A stretch of DNA of 64,000 bases from GCA-2720865 sp047630275 (GCA_047630275.1 JBLHVN010000002.1:372001-436000); one strand, 5' to 3'. Positions 49,747 through 59,267 are shown, counted from the first letter of the stretch. Numbers and translations: made by a program. Notes: generated by a model from the sequence alone, not told the origin.

Positions 49747-51119
49747 TATTTTAAGAAAAAATCCTTTAGCTTAGTTCCGATACCATTTAGGTTATCAAGC
49801 CGATAATGCAATTTATAGCCAAGCTTCTTATTGGCTAAAATAACTTCCCGCTCCTTAAGAATAACATGAAATTCCCTTCCTTCAATCAACTTATTACCAT
49901 CCCAATTGACGACAAAAGAACTCGCGTTTAAATCACTCTCTTCCTCTAGGTCTGAGATCTGATCAGCTTCCACAGAAAAGAGGTCTACTAGGTTTTTAAA
50001 GGCCAGGTTAACGGCCTCCCCAGCTAATTTAGATGGCGAAAAAGCCTCAAAGGCCTTGGCATAATTAAACTCAACGTCTATTTCTTTCACTTCCGGAAAG
50101 CTAAGCTTCATGGCCTTTGGTCTTTTAGTAGGAATCGCTCTTAGGTCCCAAAAGTCTTGAGCCTTTTTAAAGAACAGCTTTATAGATTTTGGATTAATAG
50201 TTAGGATCTTATTCTCTTCAACTAAATGAATATAGCTTCCAATCTGTGTATTATATTTCTTATAAACCTTTATATTCGAAGAGCTCCCATCTTGCCTTTC
50301 GATGGTGAGGCTTGCTACTTCATCTTCAAGCTCCCCAGCACTTAACCAAGACTGACCACTAAAGTTGATCAATTCTTGAAGGTAATCATTGATCGCTTCA
50401 TTTTTTACCTTCATTCCACTCGGTGCCTTGGGTATTGTTGTTTGAGCAAGAAGATCAATCGAAAAAGCTTTATCCCTTAAATTTGTAATACTCAAACTCT
50501 TCCAAGCAATCTTCTTAGTTTTGAACTCTTTTTGAAAAAGATGAGTGTCTATGAAGAAGTCCTCTTTTAATGAGAGCATTGTTTTAAATCTTAAGTACTT
50601 CTCAGGATTCTTATGAAAGCTAGCCTTGTCGTAGGTTCCTTCGTTTGGTGAAGAATCAAAAGCGACCATTTGCTTAGTCTGCCCTTCTTGGGTGACTTCC
50701 ATGTAAAAGCTTTGATCAAAATCAAGCTTTCTTCCTAAACGAAATATAATTTCACCCTTATCAAACTCAAAGGTTAAAGCCAGAGCGTCTTTATCAAAAA
50801 AATACTCTCTTTTATCTATACTATATTCATCAGGGCCTAAATATCTTCTGACTCTCATGCGGCCTAATATATCTAAGAATTTTTGCAAACGAAATCCATC
50901 AACAAGTTCACCAGAGCTGGTCATAAAGAACTCACCCTCTCGGATAAGCTTAAAGCTTGATGTAGAGATTCTCTTCATGTCTCCTAAGTTTTCAGAGTCA
51001 ATCATCTTATGTTTTTTTAGCTCTGACTCTCTCTTAGCAATTCCACCTAACTCTTCTGATTGATAAGTATAAAAAGCAAGACCCGCGAAAATAAGTGTTA
51101 AAAAGAATATCCTCTTCAT
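49746..51119 (-). CDS. DUF4340-type protein of the Gld-like operon
   Basis: A 457-residue protein with one N-terminal TM helix (RIFFLTLIFAGLAFYTY) and a large periplasmic part with recurring beta-rich DUF4340-like units. These include RRYLGPDEYSIDKREYFFDK, DKGEIIFRLGRKLDF, SFYMEVTQEG and ILTINPKSIKLFFK. DUF4340 proteins are commonly encoded directly downstream of GldG-like genes, as here, with zero spacing. It is probably a periplasmic partner of the exporter. Confidence 0.75.
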   Translation of the reverse strand: MKRIFFLTLIFAGLAFYTYQSEELGGIAKRESELKKHKMIDSENLGDMKRISTSSFKLIREGEFFMTSSGELVDGFRLQKFLDILGRMRVRRYLGPDEYSIDKREYFFDKDALALTFEFDKGEIIFRLGRKLDFDQSFYMEVTQEGQTKQMVAFDSSPNEGTYDKASFHKNPEKYLRFKTMLSLKEDFFIDTHLFQKEFKTKKIAWKSLSITNLRDKAFSIDLLAQTTIPKAPSGMKVKNEAINDYLQELINFSGQSWLSAGELEDEVASLTIERQDGSSSNIKVYKKYNTQIGSYIHLVEENKILTINPKSIKLFFKKAQDFWDLRAIPTKRPKAMKLSFPEVKEIDVEFNYAKAFEAFSPSKLAGEAVNLAFKNLVDLFSVEADQISDLEEESDLNASSFVVNWDGNKLIEGREFHVILKEREVILANKKLGYKLHYRLDNLNGIGTKLKDFFLK

Positions 51120-52646
51120 CTATAACCTCATCCTTCGCCTATAAATGACAATGGCAATGATAATTAGACTTAGAGGAGCAAAGAGCACTGAGAAATAAAA
51201 GATGATTCCTAGCTGTGGAGCACTAATAAAGACTGGTTCGTCGTTAACAACTGGCAAGTTAAAAGAAATCAATCTTTCTTCATTTACAAGCCAACTCAAT
51301 GAGTTCAAAAAGAGCGAGAAATTTTTAGAGAACTTTTGATAACTATTTATAACAAAAGTTGAATTTCCTGAAAGGATCATTCTCGTAGCAGTGTCTTTTG
51401 CTTCCCAAGCCGCATAAAGACCAAGAGGTCCCTTGGTATCGACATCTTGGTTATAAGTAATAACGCCTGATACGAATTCTTTTAAACTAAGTTCTGCCCA
51501 GCTGGCAGGAAAAGGTGAGCTTTGAGCTAAAACCGACAGCTTACCCTTGCTTCCTTCAATCTTTTGTATCGAAGAAACAAGGGGAAAAAAGACCTGTCCT
51601 TTAAAGTCCTTAGTGATGGCATGCTCAGAGTGATACCTATCAAGCATAGGAACAGAGCCATTGCTTCCGTTAATATGTTTTATCCTATCAACGACTAAAT
51701 TATTTCCTATAACAACCCCATAGCTCGTTAAAAGCTCTCTTAGGTCGGCCACTTTATCGTCTTCAACATTTGGATCTAAGGCAACCATCAGTCGACCACC
51801 ACGTTTTAAGTAGTTCTTAATGACTTCAAGTTCAATAGGATGAAAACCTTGTTTGGGTCCCCAGATAATAAGAGCCGCGACAAAGCTTGGGAGTTCTGAA
51901 TAGGCCGATAGTTTAACCGGACGAACATCATAGCTTCCTTGGGCAAGAAGCTGATTTAAATAACTTCCTCCCTCATTTTCATTAGCCTTTAGGTTCAACT
52001 CACCATGACCAGTACTATAAAAAACGATCGGATCCTTTTCTCGACTGACTTTGATAATAGCGTTAGTTATAGCGAGCTCTGAGAGGCTTGCGACTAGTTC
52101 TTTTTTACCCATGTATTGAACAAGGATGGTTCCTGATTTTTCAATTCCAAATTTACTTACAAGTTCAGGCCTCACTTCAATATCAACAAAATTAATCTCA
52201 ATTGAGGCATTATCTAAAAGGTAGAGATCAAGTAAGGCCCTAATCGTTCCATGCTCTTTCTTTGTCGAAAAGATCGTAAGCTTTAAGCCACTACCAAGAG
52301 TTTTTAAAATACGGGATGATTGGTCTGTAAGAGAATTCTTTTTATTAGCCGTTGCATCCCATTGTTTAGGATTTTTAAAAGCGATATAGTTAACAAATCC
52401 AAAGATTCCAAAAAGTAGAATGATAGTAACAAGTGACTTACTCATACCTCTAAAAAAACTACTCATATAAAATTGATAAAATTCTTTTCTATAAATAATC
52501 AGCATGACCATTGTGATAACAAGGGCCAATGAAGTAGCTATTAGGTTTAAGAAAAGTTCGTCGGGAATCGCAATCCAAAGAGCTATAGAAACTAAATAAA
52601 GAAGCCCATTTAAAATAATAAAGAGTTGTTTATACCAAGAAGCCAT
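51120..52646 (-). CDS. GldG-like ABC auxiliary protein
   Basis: A 508-residue protein with three N-terminal TM helices (about 8-26, 30-50, 70-90), a large extracytoplasmic domain, and a C-terminal helix (about 480-503) ending in RRRMRL. The GldG/ABC-type uncharacterised domain shows as KQWDATANKKNSLTDQSSRI, VDIEVRPELVSKFGIEKSGT, VFYSTGHGELNL and GGRLMVALDPNVED. With the ATPase and permease genes it forms a GldA-GldF-GldG-like exporter. In gliding Bacteroidetes that complex supports motility. The role here is unknown. Overlaps the permease gene by one base. Confidence 0.85.
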   Translation of the reverse strand: MASWYKQLFIILNGLLYLVSIALWIAIPDELFLNLIATSLALVITMVMLIIYRKEFYQFYMSSFFRGMSKSLVTIILLFGIFGFVNYIAFKNPKQWDATANKKNSLTDQSSRILKTLGSGLKLTIFSTKKEHGTIRALLDLYLLDNASIEINFVDIEVRPELVSKFGIEKSGTILVQYMGKKELVASLSELAITNAIIKVSREKDPIVFYSTGHGELNLKANENEGGSYLNQLLAQGSYDVRPVKLSAYSELPSFVAALIIWGPKQGFHPIELEVIKNYLKRGGRLMVALDPNVEDDKVADLRELLTSYGVVIGNNLVVDRIKHINGSNGSVPMLDRYHSEHAITKDFKGQVFFPLVSSIQKIEGSKGKLSVLAQSSPFPASWAELSLKEFVSGVITYNQDVDTKGPLGLYAAWEAKDTATRMILSGNSTFVINSYQKFSKNFSLFLNSLSWLVNEERLISFNLPVVNDEPVFISAPQLGIIFYFSVLFAPLSLIIIAIVIYRRRMRL

Positions 52647-53392
52647 TACCAGTTCCTCGATTCAAGAGATTCTCTAGTGAGAAAAATAAAGAAACTTAGA
52701 AAGCTTGCAAAGTAAATGAAGCTATAAGACTTCATAGCCCCTCTTACAAAGGCCTCAAAATGAAATGGTATAGATAAGTAACTTAGGATTTGCCCAACGA
52801 TATAATTTTGTGAAGCATTTGCGGACATAACCAAAAGCATAGAGCCCAAGAGAAGACAAAATCCGACCAGCGCCGCTACCACTTGATTCTCGGTTAGACT
52901 TGAAGCAAAGATTCCTACGGCTAAGTAACTAAGAACGCTTAGAATAATCCCTAAATATCCGCTCCCTACTATGGCCCAGTCTGAATACCCACTGATTGCA
53001 AGAACAATAGGAAAGACTAAAGTAAAAGAAAGCATAAAAAGAGCTGACGTGGCGCTCGCAAATAACTTTCCCAAGATGATCTGAATATTCTGAAGCCGAG
53101 AATGAAAAAGAAGATCTAGTGTATTTAGTTTCTTCTCTTCAGCAAAACAACGCATCGTTAAGAGGGGCGCCATAAAAAGAAAGATAAAGTTTATATTTCC
53201 AAAGATTGGTAAGATAACAGACTGAGTTAGACTTGCAGCTGCCGTGGCATCCTTTGAAAGGACTAAGTAGTTAAAAAAGAGCCAGCCAATAATAACGCAA
53301 AAAAGAGCGGTTAAGATATAAAGCATAGGTGAAAAGAACGAGTCTTTTACTTCTTTTTTATAAAGAATCCAGATTCCGCCTAGGTATTTCAT
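52646..53392 (-). CDS. ABC-2 type permease (GldF-like)
   Basis: A 248-residue permease with six helices. It begins YLGGIWILYKKEVKDSFFSP, the usual short N-terminal amphipathic segment of ABC-2 subunits, and has TMRCFAEEKKLNTLDLLFHS in the first cytoplasmic loop, typical of NosY/GldF proteins. It pairs with the ATPase encoded just upstream (ATGA overlap) and the GldG-like gene after it. Confidence 0.9.
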   Translation of the reverse strand: MKYLGGIWILYKKEVKDSFFSPMLYILTALFCVIIGWLFFNYLVLSKDATAAASLTQSVILPIFGNINFIFLFMAPLLTMRCFAEEKKLNTLDLLFHSRLQNIQIILGKLFASATSALFMLSFTLVFPIVLAISGYSDWAIVGSGYLGIILSVLSYLAVGIFASSLTENQVVAALVGFCLLLGSMLLVMSANASQNYIVGQILSYLSIPFHFEAFVRGAMKSYSFIYFASFLSFFIFLTRESLESRNW

Positions 53393-54306
53393 CGAGCATC
53401 CTCTGTCAGGCTTCTAAAGATATCTTCAACATGAGCCTTCTCTTTCTTTAGGGATAATAAGTCAGCCCCTGAGTTAACCAAAGTCCTACAAAGCTCTGCT
53501 CTTATGTCATTTTTTTCAGTCGTTGAAAAAGTAACGAGACCTGAATTCCTCTCGATCACTAATTCTGGATAATTAAAACTCGATTTCCATTTGTCATCCC
53601 AATTAGGAATTTCCATTAAGATCGTTTGCCTAGGGTTAAACTCTTCTTTGATTTGCTCTAATGTACCAGAACGGAGAATCTTTCCTTGGTTAATCACTGT
53701 AATATGAGAACAAAGAAGTTCTACTTCATGAAGGTGATGGGTAGATAAGAAGATTGTATGACTTTCTTTTAACGAGAGGATTAAGTTCCGAATTTCGTCT
53801 ATGGCAGCTGGGTCAAGTCCTACAGTTGGTTCATCTAAGATAACAAGTTTAGGATTATGTACTAATGTAGCAGCAATTCCGACTCGTTGTTTAAAACCTT
53901 TCGATAGATTTCCAATTAAGCGGCCAAGGTTCTTTTCTAATCCACATCTTTCTATGGCTAAGTCACGATACTCAGTTTCTTTGAATCCATGGAGCTCTAA
54001 GACAAAGTTGAGATAGTCTATGACTTTCATATTCAAATATAAAGGCGGCTGCTCAGGAAGAAAGCCTACATGATTTTGAACTTCTTTATGTGAAAGGGTC
54101 TCTTTTCCAAAGATCTTTATCTCGCCACTGCTTTGCGGAATAAGCCCGGTGATCATTCTCATGGTAGTGGATTTTCCTGCGCCATTAGGTCCAAGGAAAC
54201 CGTGAACTTCTCCGAGTCCAACATTAAAACTAATATTATCGACGGCGTTAACTCCGGGGTATTCTTTAGAAACCTGAGTTAGCTCGATTGCGTTTATTTC
54301 GCTCAT
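53389..54306 (-). CDS. ABC transporter ATPase (GldA-like)
   Basis: An ABC ATPase of 305 residues when started at ATG 54306; the open frame runs 21 codons further up to 54369. Walker A is GPNGAGKSTT, signature NLSKGFKQRVGIA, Walker B KLVILDEPTVGLDP, and the H-loop is in FLSTHHLHE. The C-terminal extension (about 215-305) is usual for CcmA/GldA types. It energises export through the permease encoded after it. The gene before it runs the other way, so this is the operon head. Confidence 0.93.
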   Translation of the reverse strand: MSEINAIELTQVSKEYPGVNAVDNISFNVGLGEVHGFLGPNGAGKSTTMRMITGLIPQSSGEIKIFGKETLSHKEVQNHVGFLPEQPPLYLNMKVIDYLNFVLELHGFKETEYRDLAIERCGLEKNLGRLIGNLSKGFKQRVGIAATLVHNPKLVILDEPTVGLDPAAIDEIRNLILSLKESHTIFLSTHHLHEVELLCSHITVINQGKILRSGTLEQIKEEFNPRQTILMEIPNWDDKWKSSFNYPELVIERNSGLVTFSTTEKNDIRAELCRTLVNSGADLLSLKKEKAHVEDIFRSLTEDAR

Positions 54307-54453
54307 AGGTGTAATTGAAATCCTTTTCAAAAACATTGTGATTACAGAGAATCCTACCAAATTAAGCAACCTTTTGAAAAGCCGAGCCTTTCCCTCCAGT
54401 AATTTAAATACCTAATTTCTTAAGGCCCAAGTACAATAGGTCGAAAAGGAAAT

Positions 54454-55440
54454 ATGGAACATATCCAATTGTTTAAAACTTTGACTAAGATCGCTAAGAA
54501 GATTGTGATCTCTACCCACCTTCACCCCGATGCAGACGGCATCGGCTCACAAATCGCCTTGGCTATAGCATTTCGTAATACTGGTAAAGAAGCGATTTGT
54601 GTCAATGAAGAGCCCCTACTAGAACGCTATAAATACCTAGACCCGCATAATACGATCATAGGTTATGAAGAGTATGAAAAGAACCATGCTAACGATGAAA
54701 TTGATTTATTCATTGTGGCCGATACCAACTCTCTTGCTAGGATTGGAAAAGTCGCTGACTTGGTTCAACGATCAAAGAACCTGCTCTTTATAGATCATCA
54801 TCCCTGTGCTCCTGAGTTAATGGCTATTCACTGCATTGACACTTCTATGGCCGCAACTGGTGAACTTGTTGGAAAGCTTATCGAGAGCCTAAAGGTAAAT
54901 TTTACTCAAGAGATAGCTCTCCCTTTATATACATCTGTCTTAATCGATACGAGTTCTTTTCGATACCCAACAGTAACAGGAAATACCCACCGCCTTATCG
55001 GAAAGCTTTTAGACACTGGAATAAAACCCCCTAGTGCTTATAACCAAATTTATGGGGCGAAAGAAATTTCTTATATGCAAATGCTAGGGACAGTTTTATC
55101 AAAGGCCCAAGCTACAGATGATAAAAAGATTGCTTGGTTAAAACTGACTGAAGAGACCTTAAGTAAGTTCTCTACTGACCCTGAAGATACACACGGATTT
55201 ATCAATCATTTACTTATCTTAGATAATATTAAAGTCGCTTGCATGTTTCGCCAGATAGGTCGAAAAGTGAAAGTAAGCCTTAGATCAACTGGTGAAGTTG
55301 ATGTTGGAATTATGGCAAACGCCCTTGGTGGAGGTGGTCATGACCATTCTGCAGCCACTATTATTGATGGATCGATTGATAATGTCATTAGGGATACTAT
55401 AAAGAAACTTCAGTTAATGCTAAGTCGAATTGATTCTTAA
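54454..55440 (+). CDS. nrnA: DHH/DHHA1 phosphoesterase (NrnA-type nanoRNase/pAp phosphatase)
   Basis: A 328-residue DHH subfamily 1 protein. Motifs: STHLHPDADGIGSQIALAIA (DHH motif I variant), IVADTNS, FIDHHPC (DHH), and the DHHA1 GGGGHDHSAAT near the end. NrnA degrades 2-5-mer RNAs and dephosphorylates pAp, replacing Orn in many lineages. Length (about 320) is as expected. The stop overlaps the convergent gene by four bases. Confidence 0.88.
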   Translation: MEHIQLFKTLTKIAKKIVISTHLHPDADGIGSQIALAIAFRNTGKEAICVNEEPLLERYKYLDPHNTIIGYEEYEKNHANDEIDLFIVADTNSLARIGKVADLVQRSKNLLFIDHHPCAPELMAIHCIDTSMAATGELVGKLIESLKVNFTQEIALPLYTSVLIDTSSFRYPTVTGNTHRLIGKLLDTGIKPPSAYNQIYGAKEISYMQMLGTVLSKAQATDDKKIAWLKLTEETLSKFSTDPEDTHGFINHLLILDNIKVACMFRQIGRKVKVSLRSTGEVDVGIMANALGGGGHDHSAATIIDGSIDNVIRDTIKKLQLMLSRIDS

Positions 55441-55919
55441 TCTTTAAGGATATTCTCTAGTGCAGCTCTTTCTTTATCGCTAAAGTTAAAACCACCCATA
55501 GATAAAACACTTTTTAGTTTACCGTGAGTCGCTGGATCATTAGGATCGTTAAGACCAACATCACCAACTACCTTTTCTTCAGCTAAATCCATTTTCTCTT
55601 CCGCTAATTTTGCTTCCGAAGCCGCTGAAACTGGTGGACCCTTTTTTGCCATTGCCTTTTTATTCGCTAATACAGCTTTTGCAGCTTCATCGAGGTCAGG
55701 AAGTTTCTCTGCCTTAAACTTCTCCATCCGAGCCTTAGTCATTTTATGATTATGATTAATCTTTGCAGTGTTCTTTTCTACTTTAGCTCTGATTTGAGCA
55801 GGTGAAAGATTCTCGCGCTTAAGCATAACAATCTTCTTTTTCTTGGATGTTTTCTTTCCAGCTCCATTAGGTGAAGCTTTTTTTACAGGAGGAGAATCGA
55901 TAACAGAGAACACTTTCAA
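55437..55919 (-). CDS. Hypothetical Lys/Ala-rich protein
   Basis: A 160-residue soluble protein (TTG start at 55919, AAGGA seven bases upstream). The N-terminal part is very basic (KKASPNGAGKKTSKKKK), the middle is helical and Ala/Lys/Glu rich, and the C-terminus ends KSVLSMGGFNFSDKERAALE. The composition resembles nucleic-acid-associated or regulatory proteins. No family is recognised. Confidence 0.6.
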   Translation of the reverse strand: MKVFSVIDSPPVKKASPNGAGKKTSKKKKIVMLKRENLSPAQIRAKVEKNTAKINHNHKMTKARMEKFKAEKLPDLDEAAKAVLANKKAMAKKGPPVSAASEAKLAEEKMDLAEEKVVGDVGLNDPNDPATHGKLKSVLSMGGFNFSDKERAALENILKD

Positions 55920-55952
55920 GGGTAAATCCTTTGTTAAAGTACCCTACTTCCC

Positions 55953-55969
55953 TATTTTATCGTAAAATA
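55953..55969. promoter_or_regulatory. AT-rich dyad between divergent genes
   Basis: TATTTTA-TCG-TAAAATA lies midway between the divergent starts at 55919 and 56001. It could be an operator shared by both genes or simply overlapping -10 regions. Confidence 0.3.
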
Positions 55970-56000
55970 AGAACTATCTCTCAGGACGGAAAGGATTTAC

Positions 56001-56675
56001 ATGAACGAGAATTTAAATACTGCTAAGCTAGTGATTTTTGATATGGATGGAACTATTCTAGATAGTGAACCTCTCCATGCCCGCGCGATTCAGTCAGTCT
56101 TTAGCGAGTTTGGAATTGAAATGACCGCAACAGAGATCATGAACCGCTATGTGGGCTGGGGAGATAATAATGTCTACAAGGACAAGACCGAACTTCATCC
56201 AAAGATTTCCTTAAAAGAATTTATAGAAAAAAAAGATAAGATCATCGAATCAATTGTAGAGCAGATGAGTGAAGCTGAATTTAGATCCATCTTTGCCAAA
56301 GATTTCTTTAGATTTCTAGATTACTTAAATCAAAACAAGATAAAGACCTCACTTGTTTCAGCAAGTGAGCGGGTAACAGTAGATCTTTTCTTAAAAAAAG
56401 CTGGCATCAGTGATCAGTTTGAATTTACCTTAACTCGTGATGAAGTCTTTAAAACTAAACCCTCTCCAGCATGTTACCTAGAGGCCATGCGATCCCTTGA
56501 GGCTAAAGCTAGTGAAACAATCATCTTTGAAGATTCTCATCACGGAATATTAAGCGCACTCGGAACAGGTGCTCGAGTGTACACAATGGACTTCAGCCTA
56601 AATGACAAGCAGGCCTTCCAAACAATAGAAAATCATCAGTTACAAAGTAATGGCAATTATTCTTGGCTCTTTTAA
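56001..56675 (+). CDS. HAD-superfamily phosphatase, beta-phosphoglucomutase/phosphoglycolate type
   Basis: A 224-residue HAD hydrolase. Motif I is VIFDMDGTILDSEPLHARAI, motif II SLVSASERV, motif III Lys in KTKPSPACYLEAM, and motif IV IIFEDSHHGILSA. The helical cap (about 18-80) is C1 type, as in PGMB/GPH enzymes. It hydrolyses a small phosphorylated substrate. AGGA precedes ATG 56001. Confidence 0.9.
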   Translation: MNENLNTAKLVIFDMDGTILDSEPLHARAIQSVFSEFGIEMTATEIMNRYVGWGDNNVYKDKTELHPKISLKEFIEKKDKIIESIVEQMSEAEFRSIFAKDFFRFLDYLNQNKIKTSLVSASERVTVDLFLKKAGISDQFEFTLTRDEVFKTKPSPACYLEAMRSLEAKASETIIFEDSHHGILSALGTGARVYTMDFSLNDKQAFQTIENHQLQSNGNYSWLF

Positions 56676-56938
56676 GAGAACTAAATGAAAATCAAATAGA
56701 TTGCTTCCCTGATCAAAAAAGTTAGATCAAGTAAGTGTTTTTAGTCAATTTTGTGTCAATTCCTAAAGCGGAAAATTTTTCAACCGATCCTTACCTTGAC
56801 CCTAATAACTAAACTGTTAAGTTATGGCTGAGCTTTTTAGTTCGTCTTAAAGGGATCAAAAGGATTTGATATTTATATTTTTGGTTCACCTGCTGTTCGT
56901 TATCTCTACCTGTACGTGTTTTACAAGGAACCAATATT
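56676..56938. other. Intergenic region, likely promoter and leader
   Basis: About 260 bp with no supported gene. It must contain the promoter of the lipoprotein gene at 56972. A TTGATA-like stretch lies near 56869, but no clear -35/-10 pair is seen. The leader ends in the perfect inverted repeat at 56939-56961. Confidence 0.35.
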
Positions 56939-56961
56939 CAAAAGAAACGACGTTTCTTTTG
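56939..56961. promoter_or_regulatory. Perfect 23-nt inverted repeat just upstream of the lipoprotein start
   Basis: CAAAAGAAACG-A-CGTTTCTTTTG has 11-bp arms around a single base and ends 10 nt before the ATG, directly touching the GAGAG ribosome binding site. In RNA it could hide or expose the site; in DNA it is a strong dimer operator candidate. Confidence 0.55.
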
Positions 56962-56971
56962 AGAGAGCGCC

Positions 56972-57628
56972 ATGAAAAATTTATTACCTAAAAAAGTTAG
57001 AACGTTAACGATTGCATTACTATTTACAAGTTTCACTATCTTCTCAACCTCATGTGGAGATGGAGGAAGCGCGAAGAACATTCAGATTCCAGGAGTCATT
57101 GGACCAAAAGTAACACTGTTACAAGACAACGTCCTTATCTCAATGGTTTTTGAAAATGTTAATATTCAAGGAGGTCTTCGTTATAATATTCCGAAGTACA
57201 ACAACTCCTATATTGAGATCTCCCCAGATCTTCAATCAGACGGAACCTTAATGGCCGTTTCAGTTAGTTTACAAGATGTCTTTGGTGGTGGTCTAGATCA
57301 ACTTGACCCACAAGCCCTTCCAGGTGGTCGTCCTCTTCCAGGAGTTGTTAATGGAAGACTTCCAGCTGTTGCATTTACAATAGAGAAGTTTAAGAACATG
57401 AGCTTCTATCTAGGTCCAAAAGTATTTGGAATGTTTGTTCCTGTTAAAGGATTAAATATCGGTGGATCAATTGTTACTGCTAGATTTTACACAGGTAAAA
57501 CAAGAACAGGTAACCTATCTCTTGTTGGTGAAGATGCCAATGGTGAGAACTCAGGACTTCTTCTTATGTTAGACATGGGATCAAGTACTAAGAAAAGACT
57601 TAAAAAGATTGCAAAGAAATTTGATTAA
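56972..57628 (+). CDS. Hypothetical lipoprotein
   Basis: A 218-residue protein with a long basic start, a signal segment and lipobox STSC (Cys28). The mature part is beta-rich and Gly-rich (VFGGGLDQLDPQALPGGRPL), with a Lys-rich tail. It resembles the small beta-barrel-type lipoproteins of this lineage but matches no named family. It is under the inverted repeat at 56939-56961, which suggests tight regulation. Confidence 0.65.
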   Translation: MKNLLPKKVRTLTIALLFTSFTIFSTSCGDGGSAKNIQIPGVIGPKVTLLQDNVLISMVFENVNIQGGLRYNIPKYNNSYIEISPDLQSDGTLMAVSVSLQDVFGGGLDQLDPQALPGGRPLPGVVNGRLPAVAFTIEKFKNMSFYLGPKVFGMFVPVKGLNIGGSIVTARFYTGKTRTGNLSLVGEDANGENSGLLLMLDMGSSTKKRLKKIAKKFD

Positions 57629-57647
57629 TTAATTCTTAAGTAAAAGA

Positions 57648-57687
57648 GCCTCTCAGTTCCTGCTTCAGCAGGGTTCTACTGAGGGGC
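57648..57687 (+). terminator. Branched terminator
   Basis: GCCTCTCAGT (57648-57657) pairs with ACTGAGGGGC (57678-57687; one G-U), enclosing a second hairpin CCTGC-TTCA-GCAGG. TTTCTT follows. It ends the lipoprotein transcript and overlaps the stop of the convergent gene at 57676. Confidence 0.7.
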
Positions 57688-59238
57688 TTTCTTCACAATA
57701 ATTTGCCAAACATTTCCAGTAGACTCATCATTTCTAATCTCTATATAAACCGCCCCAGGGATATTATCAATATCATTCTTAACCCAAAAACTACTTCCTA
57801 AGATCGCCGTAATATTAAAAAGCCCTTGATGGCTGTTTTTATCGATAAAGTACTTTAAGAAGGTAAGCCTAACAGGCTCTTGCCTGGTTCCTAATTTATC
57901 AAAGGTCTTCATATCTTGAAGCGCCTGCCTCGTTTGGTAATCTTTAAGAGGCTCTTCTAAAAGTTCAAGCATCTTTTCTGTGAAAATAAAGTCATTTGTA
58001 AAGGCCTCCATATTTACCCCCACTTCATCCGCCTGCTGTTTTACCCTAACCACCCTGGCCAATTCAAACTGAGAAACTTTTTTTGGTACTGGCGTTGGAG
58101 CAGGTGTTGGAGTCGGTTTTGGAGTAGGCTTTGGCTTAGCCACTATTATAGGTTTGGGCGTTGGCTTAGGCGTCGGCCTTGGAGTTGGAGCTGGTGTTGG
58201 TCTAGGAGTCGGCTTCGGCGTAGGGGCTGCAAAGATAAAATCCCCTAGTCCCTTATCATCAAATTCTTTTAAAGCGCCAGGGAGAAAGATCGAGCCTTGC
58301 AGGTAACCCTTTTTCTTTTTAGAAAGATTATTCTGAACCACTTGAAATAAGTTTTTTAAGTGATCAACCTTAAGTTCTCTATTTTTAAAGATGCTTGAGA
58401 ATCTGGCGAGGCATTGCTGCCCATAACCACCGCTATTAATCACGGCCAGCGTATTCGCCGTTTTCAATAATTCAAGTGGCTCTTTTGCGTAACTGATTCC
58501 ATATAAATTATCTTCTTCATTACAAACCGTTTGGATCAAATCTTTTTCTCTTTTACACGAAAGGATGATCTTCTCTTCTATTTCTTTCATTGAAAGAAGC
58601 CCACAATTAGAGTTCATTTCCTTACAAAGATAGGCCAGGCGTCCCTGGGTGATATCTAAATTCTCAGGTTTACTTAAGTTTCTTCTAAAACTTGAGAGCC
58701 ACTTCCCGCGCTGCTGCTTTGTTTGAAGAATATAAAGTTTTTCTTCATCTCCTGAAATGTATTTATACTTAGCTCTTCTAAGAAATTTTTTCATCTCAAT
58801 ATTCTTAGGCTTACAAGACTTAAAGTTGTCCTTCCATTTAATTGAACAGGCCGAGTCATCCATCCCAAGTCTATAAAGCATAATATTATAATTTTTAATC
58901 GCCTCGTAGGCATAGCTTATGGTGAGTAGGCGATAAAGATATCTAATATAATCAATATTCTGACTTAGGAAATAATTTGGACAAGAACTCTGAAGAGGAA
59001 GTTCCTCTGTCCATCTCTCATTCCACTTAAGAGATTCAGGTGAAACAAGTTTATTAAAATAATTGTTTAAAAAGAGCTCATCTTTAAATTCAAGGTTCCT
59101 ATTGTTTTTATTTAATTGATAATCAGGGTGTATTGGTCCGTAGAACTGGTCGAAGTTTTTCTCGCCCAGAAATACCTGGTCATAAAAGGCATTGCTTCCG
59201 TTAGAGCCGAAAGCCGCCAAAGATTTTACCAGAATCAA
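57676..59238 (-). CDS. Exported protein with Pro/Thr repeat
   Basis: About 520 residues from the TTG at 59238. An upstream in-frame ATA at 59259 has AGGAG five bases ahead and would add KLFFTI, making a better signal peptide, so the true start is uncertain. The N-terminal half (about 1-340) is Cys-containing and helical. Residues about 344-386 are a PTPKPTPRPTP-type repeat, a rigid extended linker, before a C-terminal domain (about 390-520) ending AVYIEIRNDESTGNVWQIIV. No family is recognised; wall-spanning anchoring would suit the linker. Confidence 0.65.
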   Translation of the reverse strand: MILVKSLAAFGSNGSNAFYDQVFLGEKNFDQFYGPIHPDYQLNKNNRNLEFKDELFLNNYFNKLVSPESLKWNERWTEELPLQSSCPNYFLSQNIDYIRYLYRLLTISYAYEAIKNYNIMLYRLGMDDSACSIKWKDNFKSCKPKNIEMKKFLRRAKYKYISGDEEKLYILQTKQQRGKWLSSFRRNLSKPENLDITQGRLAYLCKEMNSNCGLLSMKEIEEKIILSCKREKDLIQTVCNEEDNLYGISYAKEPLELLKTANTLAVINSGGYGQQCLARFSSIFKNRELKVDHLKNLFQVVQNNLSKKKKGYLQGSIFLPGALKEFDDKGLGDFIFAAPTPKPTPRPTPAPTPRPTPKPTPKPIIVAKPKPTPKPTPTPAPTPVPKKVSQFELARVVRVKQQADEVGVNMEAFTNDFIFTEKMLELLEEPLKDYQTRQALQDMKTFDKLGTRQEPVRLTFLKYFIDKNSHQGLFNITAILGSSFWVKNDIDNIPGAVYIEIRNDESTGNVWQIIVKKAPQ

Positions 59239-59267
59239 GATGGTAAAAAATAACTTTATAAATACTC

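Noticed and set aside
58083..58226. Tandem DNA repeats that might be a CRISPR or satellite array
   Set aside because: The repeats encode Pro-Thr-Pro-Lys/Arg units in frame within the gene at 57676-59238; there are no spacers.
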